54,644 nucleotides of DNA, taken from positions 1 to 54,644 of the forward strand of contig NZ_WBUS01000004.1 of the NCBI RefSeq assembly GCF_008933605.1, written 5' to 3'. Below are positions 16,201 through 24,581 of the stretch, in pieces (the stretch's first letter is position 1; every line of letters starts with the position of its first letter). The notes beneath the pieces were generated by a model. The model saw only the letters and a program-made list of their open reading frames with translations. It was not told the origin of the DNA and made no database searches. The position numbers and the translations under genes are program-made. The DNA comes from Albidovulum sp. (GTDB taxonomy: Bacteria > Pseudomonadota > Alphaproteobacteria > Rhodobacterales > Rhodobacteraceae).

Positions 16201-18291
16201 ATGAAATCCGATTACAGACTGGGGATCGACGCGGGCGGCACCTTCACCGACTTCGTGCTGGCCGACAAGTCCGGGCAGGTCCGACTCTTCAAGGCGTTGA
16301 GCACGCCGCAGGATCCGACGCTCGCGATCCGGAACGGCCTCGCGCTGATCTCCGAGGAGCTTGGGGTTCCGGCGGAAACCGTGGTGTCGAACTGCGACCT
16401 CTGCATCAACGGCACCACGGTGGGCCTGAACGCGCTGATCCAGCTGAAGGGGGCGAAGACCGGCCTCATCTGCACCGCCGGACACGAGGATTCGCTCGAG
16501 ATCCGCCTCGGCCACAAGGAAGACGGCTACCGCTACGACCCGGAATACCCGCCCGCAACCATGCTGGTGCCGCGTTTCCTGCGGCAGGGCGTGCGGGAGC
16601 GGGTGCTGTCGGATGGCAGCGTGCGCGAGGCGCTGAACGAGGCGGACGTGCGGGCGGCCTGCGAACTGTTCAAGGCCGAAGGTGTGGAGACGGTGGCGAT
16701 CAGCTTCGTCTGGTCGGTGCTGAACCCCGCGCACGAGGCCCGTGCAGCGGAAATCGTGCGCGAGATGATGCCGAGCGTAGTCCTGACCGTGGGGAGCGAG
16801 CTCTACCCGCAGGTGAGGGAATACACCCGCACCTCCACTGCCGTGGTGAACGCCTACCTCGCGCCGATCATGAAGCGCTACGTCGACGCGGTGGATGCCT
16901 ATTTCCGCAGCCTCGGGGCCAAGCAGCCGGTGCGCTACTACCAGTCGAACGGCGGGCTTGCCATCGGTCAGGCGATGACCGACCGCAGCGTCTATGCCAT
17001 CAACTCGGGTCCTGCCTCGGCCCCCGCCGCCGGGCAGTATGTCTGCGAGCCCTTCGGCAAGAAGGACGTGATCACCGTCGACATGGGCGGCACCTCCTTC
17101 GACATCACGCTGACGAAGGACGGCTCCACCAACATCAACAAGAACATCGATTTCCTGCGCTACCGCATCGGCGTGCCGATGATCCAGGTGGAAACCCTCG
17201 GCGCGGGTGGCGGCTCGATCGGCTGGATCGACGAGATGGGGCTGATGCAGATGGGCCCGCAATCGGCCGGCTCCGACCCCGGGCCGGCCTGCTATGGCCA
17301 GGGGGGCAAGCTGCCGACGGTGTCGGACGCGAACCTCGTCCTTGGCTACCTGAACCCCGACGGGCTCGTCGGCGGGCGGCTGCCGCTCGATGCCGCGAAG
17401 GCGCATCAGGCGATCAAGTCCAACCTCGCCGACCCGCTGAAGATGAGCGTTGAGCGCGCCGCCTACGGCATGTTCACCATCGTCAACGCCAACATGGTGA
17501 ATGGCATCCGCCGCGTCACCGTCGAACGCGGCTATGACCCGCGCGACTTCGTCCTGGTCGGCGCGGGGGGCGCGACGGCGGCGCATATCACCGCGCTCGC
17601 CGAGGCGATGGGGATCGACACCATCGTCCTGCCGAAACTCGCCTCGGGCCTCTGCGCCTTCGGCCAGATCATCTCGGACGTGAAATACAACTACATGGCC
17701 ACCGCGCCCCTGCGGCTGGACAACGACGCGGCTTATGCCCGGATCGACGAACTCTTCGGCCAGATCGAAGCGCAGGGCATCGGACATCTGAAGTCTGATG
17801 GCTTCAAGGGCAAGGACATCGTCATCAAGCGCAGCCTCGACATGCGCTACGTCGGCCAGGTCCACGAATGCACGGTGGAAATCGGCACCTTCAAGGTGGA
17901 CGCCAAGTCGATCGGCAAGGTCAAGGACGCCTTCCACAAGCGTCACAAGGAACTCTACACCTATGCCGAGCCGGCCTCGACCGTTGAAGTGGTGAACATC
18001 GAAAGCACGCTTTATGGCGTGGTCGACAAGCCCGCCCGCATGGCGATCGGCAGGGGCGCAAGCCCGGCGAAGGCGCTGAAGGGTTACCGCGACGCGGTGT
18101 TCAGCGCCGACGGCAAGCGGGTGAAGACGCCGATCTACGACGGCACCCCGCTGGGCGTCGGCGCCACGATCAAGGGGCCGGCGGTGATCGAGGAGGTCAC
18201 CACCACCATCGTGATTGAGCCGGGCTGGACCGCGAAGCTGGATGCCAGCGGCTCCTACCTCATCACCCGTGACCGGAAAGGAGCGAGATGA
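16201..18291 (+). CDS. hyuA: Hydantoinase A / 5-oxoprolinase alpha-type ATPase subunit (HyuA family)
   Basis: A 696-residue HyuA protein with an ASKHA-type ATPase fold. The phosphate-1 loop is GIDAGGTFTD (residues 8-17). Further family segments are TVDMGGTSFDITL, GAGGGSIGWID, AGSDPGPACYG and LVGAGGATAAHITALAEAMG. It phosphorylates the ring carbonyl with ATP and hands it to HyuB for hydrolysis in characterised relatives. Its last four bases overlap livG (ATGA), which ties ring opening to uptake in one message. Full length for the family (about 690-710). Confidence 0.92.
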   Translation: MKSDYRLGIDAGGTFTDFVLADKSGQVRLFKALSTPQDPTLAIRNGLALISEELGVPAETVVSNCDLCINGTTVGLNALIQLKGAKTGLICTAGHEDSLEIRLGHKEDGYRYDPEYPPATMLVPRFLRQGVRERVLSDGSVREALNEADVRAACELFKAEGVETVAISFVWSVLNPAHEARAAEIVREMMPSVVLTVGSELYPQVREYTRTSTAVVNAYLAPIMKRYVDAVDAYFRSLGAKQPVRYYQSNGGLAIGQAMTDRSVYAINSGPASAPAAGQYVCEPFGKKDVITVDMGGTSFDITLTKDGSTNINKNIDFLRYRIGVPMIQVETLGAGGGSIGWIDEMGLMQMGPQSAGSDPGPACYGQGGKLPTVSDANLVLGYLNPDGLVGGRLPLDAAKAHQAIKSNLADPLKMSVERAAYGMFTIVNANMVNGIRRVTVERGYDPRDFVLVGAGGATAAHITALAEAMGIDTIVLPKLASGLCAFGQIISDVKYNYMATAPLRLDNDAAYARIDELFGQIEAQGIGHLKSDGFKGKDIVIKRSLDMRYVGQVHECTVEIGTFKVDAKSIGKVKDAFHKRHKELYTYAEPASTVEVVNIESTLYGVVDKPARMAIGRGASPAKALKGYRDAVFSADGKRVKTPIYDGTPLGVGATIKGPAVIEEVTTTIVIEPGWTAKLDASGSYLITRDRKGAR

Positions 18292-19040
18292 GCGAACTCA
18301 GCGCAGACAAGGTATCGGTCGCATTTGCCGGGCTGAAGGCGCTGTCGGGCGTTGACCTGACCGTCGCCTCCGGCCAGATCGTCGGGCTGATCGGCCCGAA
18401 CGGAGCGGGCAAGACCACCCTTGTCAATGTGCTGACCGGGTTTCAGGCCGCAACCGAAGGCTCTGTCCGGCTGGACGGGCAGGGCCTTTCGGGCCTGAGG
18501 CCGCACGAGGTGCGCCGCCGGGGCATCGCCCGCACCTTCCAGGGCGGGCGGCTCTTCCGTGACCTTCCCGTCATCGACAACCTCGAAGTCACCGGCGTCG
18601 GCCTTGGCCAGTCGCGCAAGGCCGCGATCGCCGAGGCCGAGGCGATGCTCGACTGGGTCGGCATCGCGCCGCTGGCGAACCGCATCGCGGGCACCCTGCC
18701 CTACACGGATGAACGCCGCGTCGCCATCGGCCGGGCGCTGATGGGCAGGCCGGCCTTCCTGCTTCTCGACGAACCCGCCGCCGGGATGAGCGCGCAGGAG
18801 GCGGCCGAGCTTTCCGCCCTGATCCGCCGCATCGCGGAAGAACTGGGCTGCGGCGTCCTTCTGATCGAACACAACGTCGGGCTGGTGCTCGGCCTCTGCG
18901 ACCACATCGTCGTGCTCGATTCCGGCGCCGTCATCGAGACCGGCCCGCCGGCGGCCATCCGCGACAGCGAAAGGGTGCGCCACGCCTACATGGGCACCGC
19001 GGCGGAGACCGACCTTCCCGTGCTGGAGGTGGAGGCATGA
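18288..19040 (+). CDS. livG: Liv-type ABC transporter ATP-binding protein (LivG family)
   Basis: A 250-residue ATPase. Walker A is GPNGAGKTT (36-44), Walker B is FLLLDEPAAGM, and the H-loop region is LLIEHNVGLVLGLCDHIVVLD. The signature motif is altered to LPYTDERRV; LivG proteins usually have a PYG-type motif in this place, so the change is mild. It contains the LivG-type C-terminal region with a short tail. It overlaps hyuA and livF by 4 bases each. It energises uptake through LivHM; given the operon the cargo is probably a cyclic amide or its product, not a branched-chain amino acid (inference). Confidence 0.9.
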   Translation: MSELSADKVSVAFAGLKALSGVDLTVASGQIVGLIGPNGAGKTTLVNVLTGFQAATEGSVRLDGQGLSGLRPHEVRRRGIARTFQGGRLFRDLPVIDNLEVTGVGLGQSRKAAIAEAEAMLDWVGIAPLANRIAGTLPYTDERRVAIGRALMGRPAFLLLDEPAAGMSAQEAAELSALIRRIAEELGCGVLLIEHNVGLVLGLCDHIVVLDSGAVIETGPPAAIRDSERVRHAYMGTAAETDLPVLEVEA

Positions 19041-19771
19041 GCCTTCTGGCGCTCTCCAACGTCTCGGTCCGCTATGGCCGCCTGACCGCCGTCCGCGGCG
19101 TGACCTTCACCCTCGCCGAGGGCGAGATCCTGTTCATCACCGGGCCGAACGGGGCCGGCAAATCCTCGCTCCTGCGCGCCATCGCCGGGGTCGCGCCGCC
19201 CGCCGGAGGCCGGGTCGACTTCGCCGACCACGACATCACCGGCCAGGCGCCGGAGGATATCGCTCGGTTGGGCCTTTCGATGGTGCCCGAGGGGCGGGAC
19301 GTATTCGGCAGCCTGACCATCGAGGAAAACCTGATGGTGGGGACGGGGATGCATTCGGCGACGCGGGGCTGGAAGGCCCGGGCGGCGAGCGAGCTGGAGG
19401 CGGTCTATGCCACCTTCCCGATCCTGAAGGAACGCCGCCACACCCAGGCCGGGCTCCTGTCGGGCGGCCAGCAGCAGATGCTGGTCATCGGCCGGGCGCT
19501 GATGACGACGCCGCGGCTGGTGGCCATCGACGAGCCCTCGCTCGGCTTGGCGCCGAACATCACTGACCAGGTTTACGAACGCCTCATCGCGCTCAGGGCC
19601 GAACGCAAGCTGACGCTCCTGATCGTCGAGCAATCCTCGACCCGGGCGATGATGGTGGGCGGGCGGATGATGCTCATGCGCGGGGGCGAGATCGTGCTGG
19701 ACGGCGACGCGCGCGCGCTCGGGCAAAGCGAGGCGATGCAGGCCGCCTATTTCGGATACGGAGAGCATTGA
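19037..19771 (+). CDS. livF: Liv-type ABC transporter ATP-binding protein (LivF family)
   Basis: A 244-residue ATPase with Walker A GPNGAGKSS (36-44), Q-loop region SMVPEGRDVFGSLTIEENL, signature LLSGGQQQML and Walker B VAIDEPSLGLAP. PEGR in the Q-loop is typical of LivF. It ends with the short FGYGEH tail seen in this family. Start overlaps the livG end by four bases and its stop overlaps the livH start by one. Forms the nucleotide-binding heterodimer with LivG at the inner membrane. Confidence 0.9.
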   Translation: MSLLALSNVSVRYGRLTAVRGVTFTLAEGEILFITGPNGAGKSSLLRAIAGVAPPAGGRVDFADHDITGQAPEDIARLGLSMVPEGRDVFGSLTIEENLMVGTGMHSATRGWKARAASELEAVYATFPILKERRHTQAGLLSGGQQQMLVIGRALMTTPRLVAIDEPSLGLAPNITDQVYERLIALRAERKLTLLIVEQSSTRAMMVGGRMMLMRGGEIVLDGDARALGQSEAMQAAYFGYGEH

Positions 19772-20685
19772 TGGGATCGCTTCTCCAGATTGTCTTCGAC
19801 GCGCTGTCGCTGGGGTCGCTCTATGCCCTGGGAGCGCTGGGGATCGCGCTGATCTTCGGGGTGATGCGGCTGGTGAACTTCGCCCATGGCGACGTGATCG
19901 CCGCCTGCGTCTTCGCGCTGCTCTGGCCTTCGGTCGATGCGGTGGCCATCGTCTTCGCCGGCAACCTGCCGTGGTTCCTGCTGATCCCCTTCGTGCTGGC
20001 CGTCGGCGCGGGCCTTTCGGTGCTGTCGGAACTGGTGGTGTTCCGCCGCTTCCGGCGGGCGAATCCCGCCACTATGATGATCGCCTCCTTCGGCCTTGGC
20101 TTCGTGATCCGCTACTTCCTGCTGATGCTGTTTTCCAGCCGCCCGAAGAGCATTTCCCTGCTGCCGACACTCTCGCAGCCCGTCGAGATCCTCGGTGCGC
20201 GCATTCCGCTGCTGCAGCTCATCACCATCCTCGTCACCGTCGCCGTGCTTTTCGGCCTGACGGCCTTCCTGCGCCGGACGCGGTTCGGGCTCGAGATGCG
20301 AGCGGCGGCAGAGAACTTCACCATGGCGCGGATGCTGGGGGTGCGGGCGAACCGGGTGATCATGGGGGCCTTCGCCCTCTCGGGGGCGCTCGCGGCGGCG
20401 ATCGCGCTGATCCTCGGGTCGCAGACCGGGACGGCGAACATCATGATGGGGGCGAATGTGATGCTGATGGCCTTCATCGCCACCGTGATCGGCGGCATGG
20501 GAAGCCTTGCCGGCGCCGTGCTCGCCGGGTTCCTGCTGGGCACGGTGGCGACCGTGATGCAGGTGATCCTGCCGCCCGACGCCCGCGCCTTCCGCGATGC
20601 CTTCGTCTACGGCGCGGTCATCCTCGTGCTGATCTTCCGCCCGCAGGGCCTCCTTTCCGCCCGCGGCACCAAGGAGCGTGTCTGA
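19771..20685 (+). CDS. livH: Liv-type ABC transporter permease (LivH family)
   Basis: A 304-residue, about eight-helix permease. The family opening LSLGSLYALGALGIALIFGVMRLVNFAHGD is plain at residues about 10-38. Near the C-terminus come VIGGMGSLAGAVLAGFLLG and the end motif ILIFRPQGL. The start at 19771 uses ATG directly overlapping the livF stop, rather than an upstream TTG. Together with LivM it forms the translocation pore. Confidence 0.9.
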   Translation: MGSLLQIVFDALSLGSLYALGALGIALIFGVMRLVNFAHGDVIAACVFALLWPSVDAVAIVFAGNLPWFLLIPFVLAVGAGLSVLSELVVFRRFRRANPATMMIASFGLGFVIRYFLLMLFSSRPKSISLLPTLSQPVEILGARIPLLQLITILVTVAVLFGLTAFLRRTRFGLEMRAAAENFTMARMLGVRANRVIMGAFALSGALAAAIALILGSQTGTANIMMGANVMLMAFIATVIGGMGSLAGAVLAGFLLGTVATVMQVILPPDARAFRDAFVYGAVILVLIFRPQGLLSARGTKERV

Positions 20686-20686
20686 G

Positions 20687-21736
20687 ATGTCCCGCTCCCC
20701 CCTCCGCCGTTCGCTTGCCACGCCGGTCCTCCTCGGCCTCATCCTCGTGGCCTTCGCGCTCGTCGCCTGGGCCGTGGGGTCGAAGCCCTTCAACCAGACG
20801 ATCATCGACATCTTCCTGAAGGTGATCTTCGCCGTCGGCCTCTGGGTCTTCATCGGCAACTCGGGCGTCATCAGCTTCGGCCACATCGCCTTTGCCTGCC
20901 TTGGCGGCTATGTCGCCGCCTGGACCACGATCAAGCCGATGATGAAGGGCATCTCGATGCCGGGGCTGCCCGACTGGCTCATGCAGACGGAAATCCCCTA
21001 CTGGGCCGCCGCCGCCGTCGGAGCGGGCTGGGCCGCGGTCTGGGCGCTGATCTTTGGCGCCGTCCTGATGCGGCTGTCGGGCATCGCCGCCTCGATCGCC
21101 ACCTTCGCGATGCTGGCCATGGTGAACTCGATCTACTCGAACTGGGACAGCGTGACGGCGGCCACGTCCTCGGTCGTGGGCATTCCCATCGTCCGCTCGG
21201 TCTGGCCCTATCTGATCGCCGCGATCCTCGCCGTCGTCCTCGGCTGGGCCTATGGCATCTCGCGCCACGGCCTCGCGCTGCGCGCGGCGCGCGACGAACC
21301 CACGGCCGCCGCCGCCAGCGGGGTGAACATTCCCCGGATGCGGCTCATCGCCTTCGTCGTCTCGGGCGCGATCATGGGGATGGGGGGCGCGCTTTACGCG
21401 CATTCGATCGGCATCGTCACGCCCGACACCTTCTACCTCGGCCTCACCTTCATCACACTGTCCATGCTCGTCGTCGGCGGCATGGGCTCGCTTTCGGGCG
21501 CCGTCCTGGGCGTGCTCTTCCTCTCCTCGCTGATCCAGGGCCTGCGCTGGCTCGAGGCCGGGGTGCAGGTCGGGACCAGCACCTTCGCCCTTCCCGGCGG
21601 GGTGCAGGAAATTGCCCTCGGCGCAGTGATGATCCTCATCCTCATGTTCCGGCCCGCCGGGATCATGGGCAACCGCGAACTGACCCTGCCGCGCGCGGGA
21701 TCGGACACCCCGGGCCGGAGCGGCCCCACCAACTGA
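20687..21736 (+). CDS. livM: Liv-type ABC transporter permease (LivM family)
   Basis: A 349-residue membrane protein. AAGGAG at 20671-20676 is well spaced from ATG 20687, which decides the start against a GTG nine bases earlier. LivM features are visible: GNSGVISFGHIAFACLGGYVAAW, RHGLALRAARDEPTAAAASGVN, and VVGGMGSLSGAVLG, with the terminal ILMFRPAGIMG. It follows livH after one base. Partner of LivH in the membrane domain. Confidence 0.9.
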   Translation: MSRSPLRRSLATPVLLGLILVAFALVAWAVGSKPFNQTIIDIFLKVIFAVGLWVFIGNSGVISFGHIAFACLGGYVAAWTTIKPMMKGISMPGLPDWLMQTEIPYWAAAAVGAGWAAVWALIFGAVLMRLSGIAASIATFAMLAMVNSIYSNWDSVTAATSSVVGIPIVRSVWPYLIAAILAVVLGWAYGISRHGLALRAARDEPTAAAASGVNIPRMRLIAFVVSGAIMGMGGALYAHSIGIVTPDTFYLGLTFITLSMLVVGGMGSLSGAVLGVLFLSSLIQGLRWLEAGVQVGTSTFALPGGVQEIALGAVMILILMFRPAGIMGNRELTLPRAGSDTPGRSGPTN

Positions 21737-21766
21737 GCAACTGCTGACCAACAAGGAGTGAACGCA

Positions 21767-22945
21767 ATGAAAAGACTTCTGATCGCGCTGGCCGCCACCA
21801 CCTGCCTTACCGCGCCGGCGCTGGCCGACGACGACCGCATCGTCGTCGGCTTCGCCACCGCCGAGACCGGCTTCATGCAGGCCTATGACAAGCCCGCCCA
21901 GGACGCGGCGATGATCCGCATCAAGGAGATCAACGACGCCGGCGGCCTCTTGGGCAAGCAGATCGAGGTGGTGAACGCCGACACCAAGACCGACCGCGCC
22001 GAGGGCGCCAAGGCGGGCCTCTCGGTCATCGACGCGGGCGCCGACATGGTCGTCGTCTCCTGCGACTACGACTTCGGCTCCCCGGCTGCGCTCGCCGCCG
22101 AAAGCTCGGGCCTGGTGTCGTTCTTCCTCTGCGCGGAATCGATCAAGGCCGGCATCCAGGGCGTCGGGCCGAACAGCTTCTCGGCCTCGGTCCTCGCCGC
22201 CGTGCAGGGTGCGACCATGGCCGAGTGGGCCTACACCAAGAAGGAAGCCCGCAGCTTCTACCGCCTGCTCGACACCTGGACCGAATACAACAAGGGCATC
22301 TGCGACGGCTTCGACTGGATGCTGCCGCAACTGGCCGACGCGAGCCTTGTGGGCGAGGACACGTTCCTGAACGAAGACGCCTCGATCGCCGCGCAGATCA
22401 CGCGCATCAAGTCGCTGCCGGAGGAGCCCGACGCGATCATGCTGTGCACGATGATGCCGGGCGCGGTTTCGGCCATCAAGCAGATCCGCGCCGCCGGGAT
22501 CAACTCGATGATCCTGAACGGCTCCGGCGTCGACGGCAGCTACTGGCTCAGCGCCGTGCCGGACCTGTCGAACTTCTTCGTCCCGGTGCAAGGGTCCATC
22601 TACGGCGATGACCCGAACCCGGAAGTGACTGCCTTCAATGCCAAGTACAAGGACGCGACGGGCGGCGATCCCAGCACGCAGTACGTCTACCCCGGCTACG
22701 TGATGATCGACGTCTGGGCCAAGGCGGTGGAACGGGCCGGGACGACGGAGACCAGCGCCGTGGTGGCCGAACTGGAGAAGATGAGCGGCGAGCCGACGCT
22801 TTTCGGACCGCGCACCTTCACCAGCGAAATCCACCACCAGAACCAGGCGCGCTACCTGATCGTCGAGACCGACGCCGGCAAGCCCGGCGTGGTGGACGAG
22901 TGGACGATCTCGAAACCGATTCCGGTCGCCGACCTGATGAAATAG
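21767..22945 (+). CDS. livJ: Liv-type ABC transporter solute-binding protein
   Basis: A 392-residue secreted periplasmic-binding protein, type 1 fold. The start at 21767 follows AAGGAG at 21753-21758 and begins a signal peptide (MKRLLIALAATTCLTAPALA, cleavage near 20). The mature part has the family pattern IVVGFATAETGFMQAYDKPAQDAAMIRIKEINDAGGLLGKQIEVV (two segments). It closes the hyuBA-livGFHMJ operon and sits just before the terminator. Several tryptophans and cysteines set it apart from classic LivJ, so an amide or hydantoin ligand is plausible, but the ligand cannot be read from sequence. Confidence 0.9.
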   Translation: MKRLLIALAATTCLTAPALADDDRIVVGFATAETGFMQAYDKPAQDAAMIRIKEINDAGGLLGKQIEVVNADTKTDRAEGAKAGLSVIDAGADMVVVSCDYDFGSPAALAAESSGLVSFFLCAESIKAGIQGVGPNSFSASVLAAVQGATMAEWAYTKKEARSFYRLLDTWTEYNKGICDGFDWMLPQLADASLVGEDTFLNEDASIAAQITRIKSLPEEPDAIMLCTMMPGAVSAIKQIRAAGINSMILNGSGVDGSYWLSAVPDLSNFFVPVQGSIYGDDPNPEVTAFNAKYKDATGGDPSTQYVYPGYVMIDVWAKAVERAGTTETSAVVAELEKMSGEPTLFGPRTFTSEIHHQNQARYLIVETDAGKPGVVDEWTISKPIPVADLMK

Positions 22946-22960
22946 GCGTCGTGATCAACC

Positions 22961-22996
22961 GGTCGACCCTCCGCTTCGGGGAGGGCCGACCCTTTT
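22961..22996 (+). terminator. Rho-independent terminator of the hyuBA-liv operon
   Basis: GGTCG-A-CCCTCC pairs with GGAGGG-C-CGACC: eleven base pairs interrupted by one A.C mismatch, around a 7-base loop (22973-22979). The right arm is followed by TTTT at 22993-22996. It begins 15 bases after the livJ stop, in the correct orientation. This is the clearest intrinsic terminator in the window. Confidence 0.75.
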
Positions 22997-23265
22997 CCCG
23001 AAAGCCGCCTCAGCAAGGCCGCAAGGCGGGCCGCAAACGGTCTGCGCGCTGCCCGGCGTGCCGCCAAGTGAACCATCAGATGCCGGCGGTCGCGCCCCTT
23101 GGAAGAATGCTCCGAAGGCACCCGCCGCATGGCGACCAGCAAGTCCAGGTTTGCGGTCTGCATTTTCGCTCGCGCTCCGGTTCTGTCGAATTCCTTGCAA
23201 TAATGCCCGGAGATGTCCGAGAATGCTTCTCAACTCGCGTGCCAATCTTTAAGCCAGACTTTCAC
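22997..23265. other. Gene-free stretch between the liv terminator and the next LysR gene
   Basis: About 270 bases after the terminator contain no convincing gene. An open frame runs through it into the LysR gene downstream, but its translation (rich in Arg, Pro and Gly) resembles no regulator N-terminus. The last part (about 23180-23265) is less GC-rich and should carry the LysR promoter. Confidence 0.5.
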
Positions 23266-24141
23266 ATGCAACCCGTCGACTGGCGCGATCTGCCGCCCCT
23301 GCGCGCCTTCGAGGCCGCGGCGCGCCTCGGTTCGTTTTCCGGGGCGGCGCGTTCGCTCAACGTCACGCCCCCTGCGGTGGCACAGCAGGTGCGCGGCCTG
23401 GAACGGCATCTCGGTCTGCGCCTTGTCGCGGATGCCAGCCGCAAGCTGCGTCTGACCGACGAGGGCGACCGCCTTGCCGCGACGTTGAATTCCGCCTTCG
23501 CAGGCGTCGCCATGGCGATCGCGTCCAGCCGCAAGGCCGACCAGCGCCGCGGGTTGCGCATCACCCTGACGACAGGCTTCGCCCACAGCGTCGTCATACC
23601 TGCCCTGCCCGAATTCTGGGCCACCCATCCCGACATTCCGGTCTCGCTCGAGCCCGAGACGCGGCTGGCCGACCTGGCCACCGAGGGTTTCGACCTCGGC
23701 ATCCGCACCGGCGCCGGCAACTGGCCTGACCTGCGTGCGGAGATGCTGTGCACCAGCCGCATGGTGCTGGTCGGCGCGCCGGCGCTTCTGCACCGGGGGC
23801 GGCCGCTGGCCGAGTTGCCCTGGATCCTGAACAGCGCCTACCGCGACGAAACCGTCTGGCTGGCCGGGCACGGCATTGACCCCGACCGCGTCAAGGTGAT
23901 CGAATTCGAGAATGCCGCGCTGGCTTGCGCTGCGGCCGAGCAGGGGCTTGGCCTCCAGTTCGGCGCGGACATCATCGTCCGCAAGGCGGTCGAGGCCGGC
24001 CGCCTGCGCGTCCTTCCCGGCTGGGACGACCTTCCGCAAACCACCTACTGGGCGGTGATGCCGCCGGGGGGCTTGCGCGCCCCGGCGGCCATCTTCCTCG
24101 ACTGGCTGCGCAAGCGCCTTCCAAAGGAGACCCTCGCATGA
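23266..24141 (+). CDS. LysR-family transcriptional regulator, GcvA-like
   Basis: A 291-residue LTTR that begins MQPVDWRDLPPLRAFEAAARLGSFSG, the typical opening of GcvA-like regulators; the HTH covers about residues 8-65 (SGAARSLNVTPPAVAQQVRGLERHLG). The effector domain runs from about 90. The start at 23266 is chosen by homology of this opening. Its stop overlaps the GNAT gene by four bases, so both are co-transcribed. Target unknown; it is not divergent from any operon, so it may act on its own pair or elsewhere. Confidence 0.88.
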   Translation: MQPVDWRDLPPLRAFEAAARLGSFSGAARSLNVTPPAVAQQVRGLERHLGLRLVADASRKLRLTDEGDRLAATLNSAFAGVAMAIASSRKADQRRGLRITLTTGFAHSVVIPALPEFWATHPDIPVSLEPETRLADLATEGFDLGIRTGAGNWPDLRAEMLCTSRMVLVGAPALLHRGRPLAELPWILNSAYRDETVWLAGHGIDPDRVKVIEFENAALACAAAEQGLGLQFGADIIVRKAVEAGRLRVLPGWDDLPQTTYWAVMPPGGLRAPAAIFLDWLRKRLPKETLA

Positions 24142-24581
24142 CCACCGTCACCATCCGCCCGCTGCGCGCCACGGACGAGACCGACTGGCGCCGGCTCTGG
24201 ACGGGGTATCTGGACTACTACCAAACCCGCGTGCCGGAGGCCGTCTACGCCAGCACCTTTGCCCGGCTTCTGGGCGATGATCCGCAGGATTTCAACGGCT
24301 TGATCGCCACCGTCGACGGGCAGGCCATGGGCCTGACGCATTACCTCTTCCACCGCCATTGCTGGAAGATCGAGAACGTCTGCTACCTGCAGGACCTCTA
24401 TGTCGACCCCGCCGCCCGCGGCACCGGGCTCGGCCGTCGGCTGATCGAGGCCGTTTATGCCGCGGCGGATGCAAACGGCACCCCCGCGGTCTACTGGCTG
24501 ACGCAGGAGTTCAACACGGCGGGTCGAAGGCTCTATGACCGCATCGGCAAGTTGACGCCCTTCATCCGCTACAACCGCTAG
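24138..24581 (+). CDS. GNAT-family N-acetyltransferase
   Basis: A 147-residue GNAT protein with MTTVTIRPLRATDETDWRRLW at the start and the acetyl-CoA loop DLYVDPAARGTGLGRRLIEAVY (about residues 91-112). The YWLTQEFNTAGRRLYDRIGK segment, with the Asn..Ala..LYD motif, closes the fold. The start codon overlaps the LysR stop (ATGA). It transfers acetyl from acetyl-CoA to an amine; the acceptor is unknown. Its TAG stop shares the palindrome CTAG with the stop of the convergent gene. Confidence 0.88.
   Translation: MTTVTIRPLRATDETDWRRLWTGYLDYYQTRVPEAVYASTFARLLGDDPQDFNGLIATVDGQAMGLTHYLFHRHCWKIENVCYLQDLYVDPAARGTGLGRRLIEAVYAAADANGTPAVYWLTQEFNTAGRRLYDRIGKLTPFIRYNR

Noticed and set aside
16105-17946. 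A 613-codon open frame on the minus strand inside hyuA
   Set aside because: Antisense shadow of a full-length HyuA; no recognisable protein pattern.
14403-18291. HyuB-HyuA as acetone or acetophenone carboxylase
   Set aside because: No gamma or further carboxylase subunit is encoded nearby; the neighbours point to ring hydrolysis and uptake.
22900-23265. Long N-terminal extension of the GcvA-like LysR gene, overlapping livJ
   Set aside because: It crosses the terminator and is Arg/Pro-rich; the LTTR family start is MQPVDWRDLPPL at 23266.
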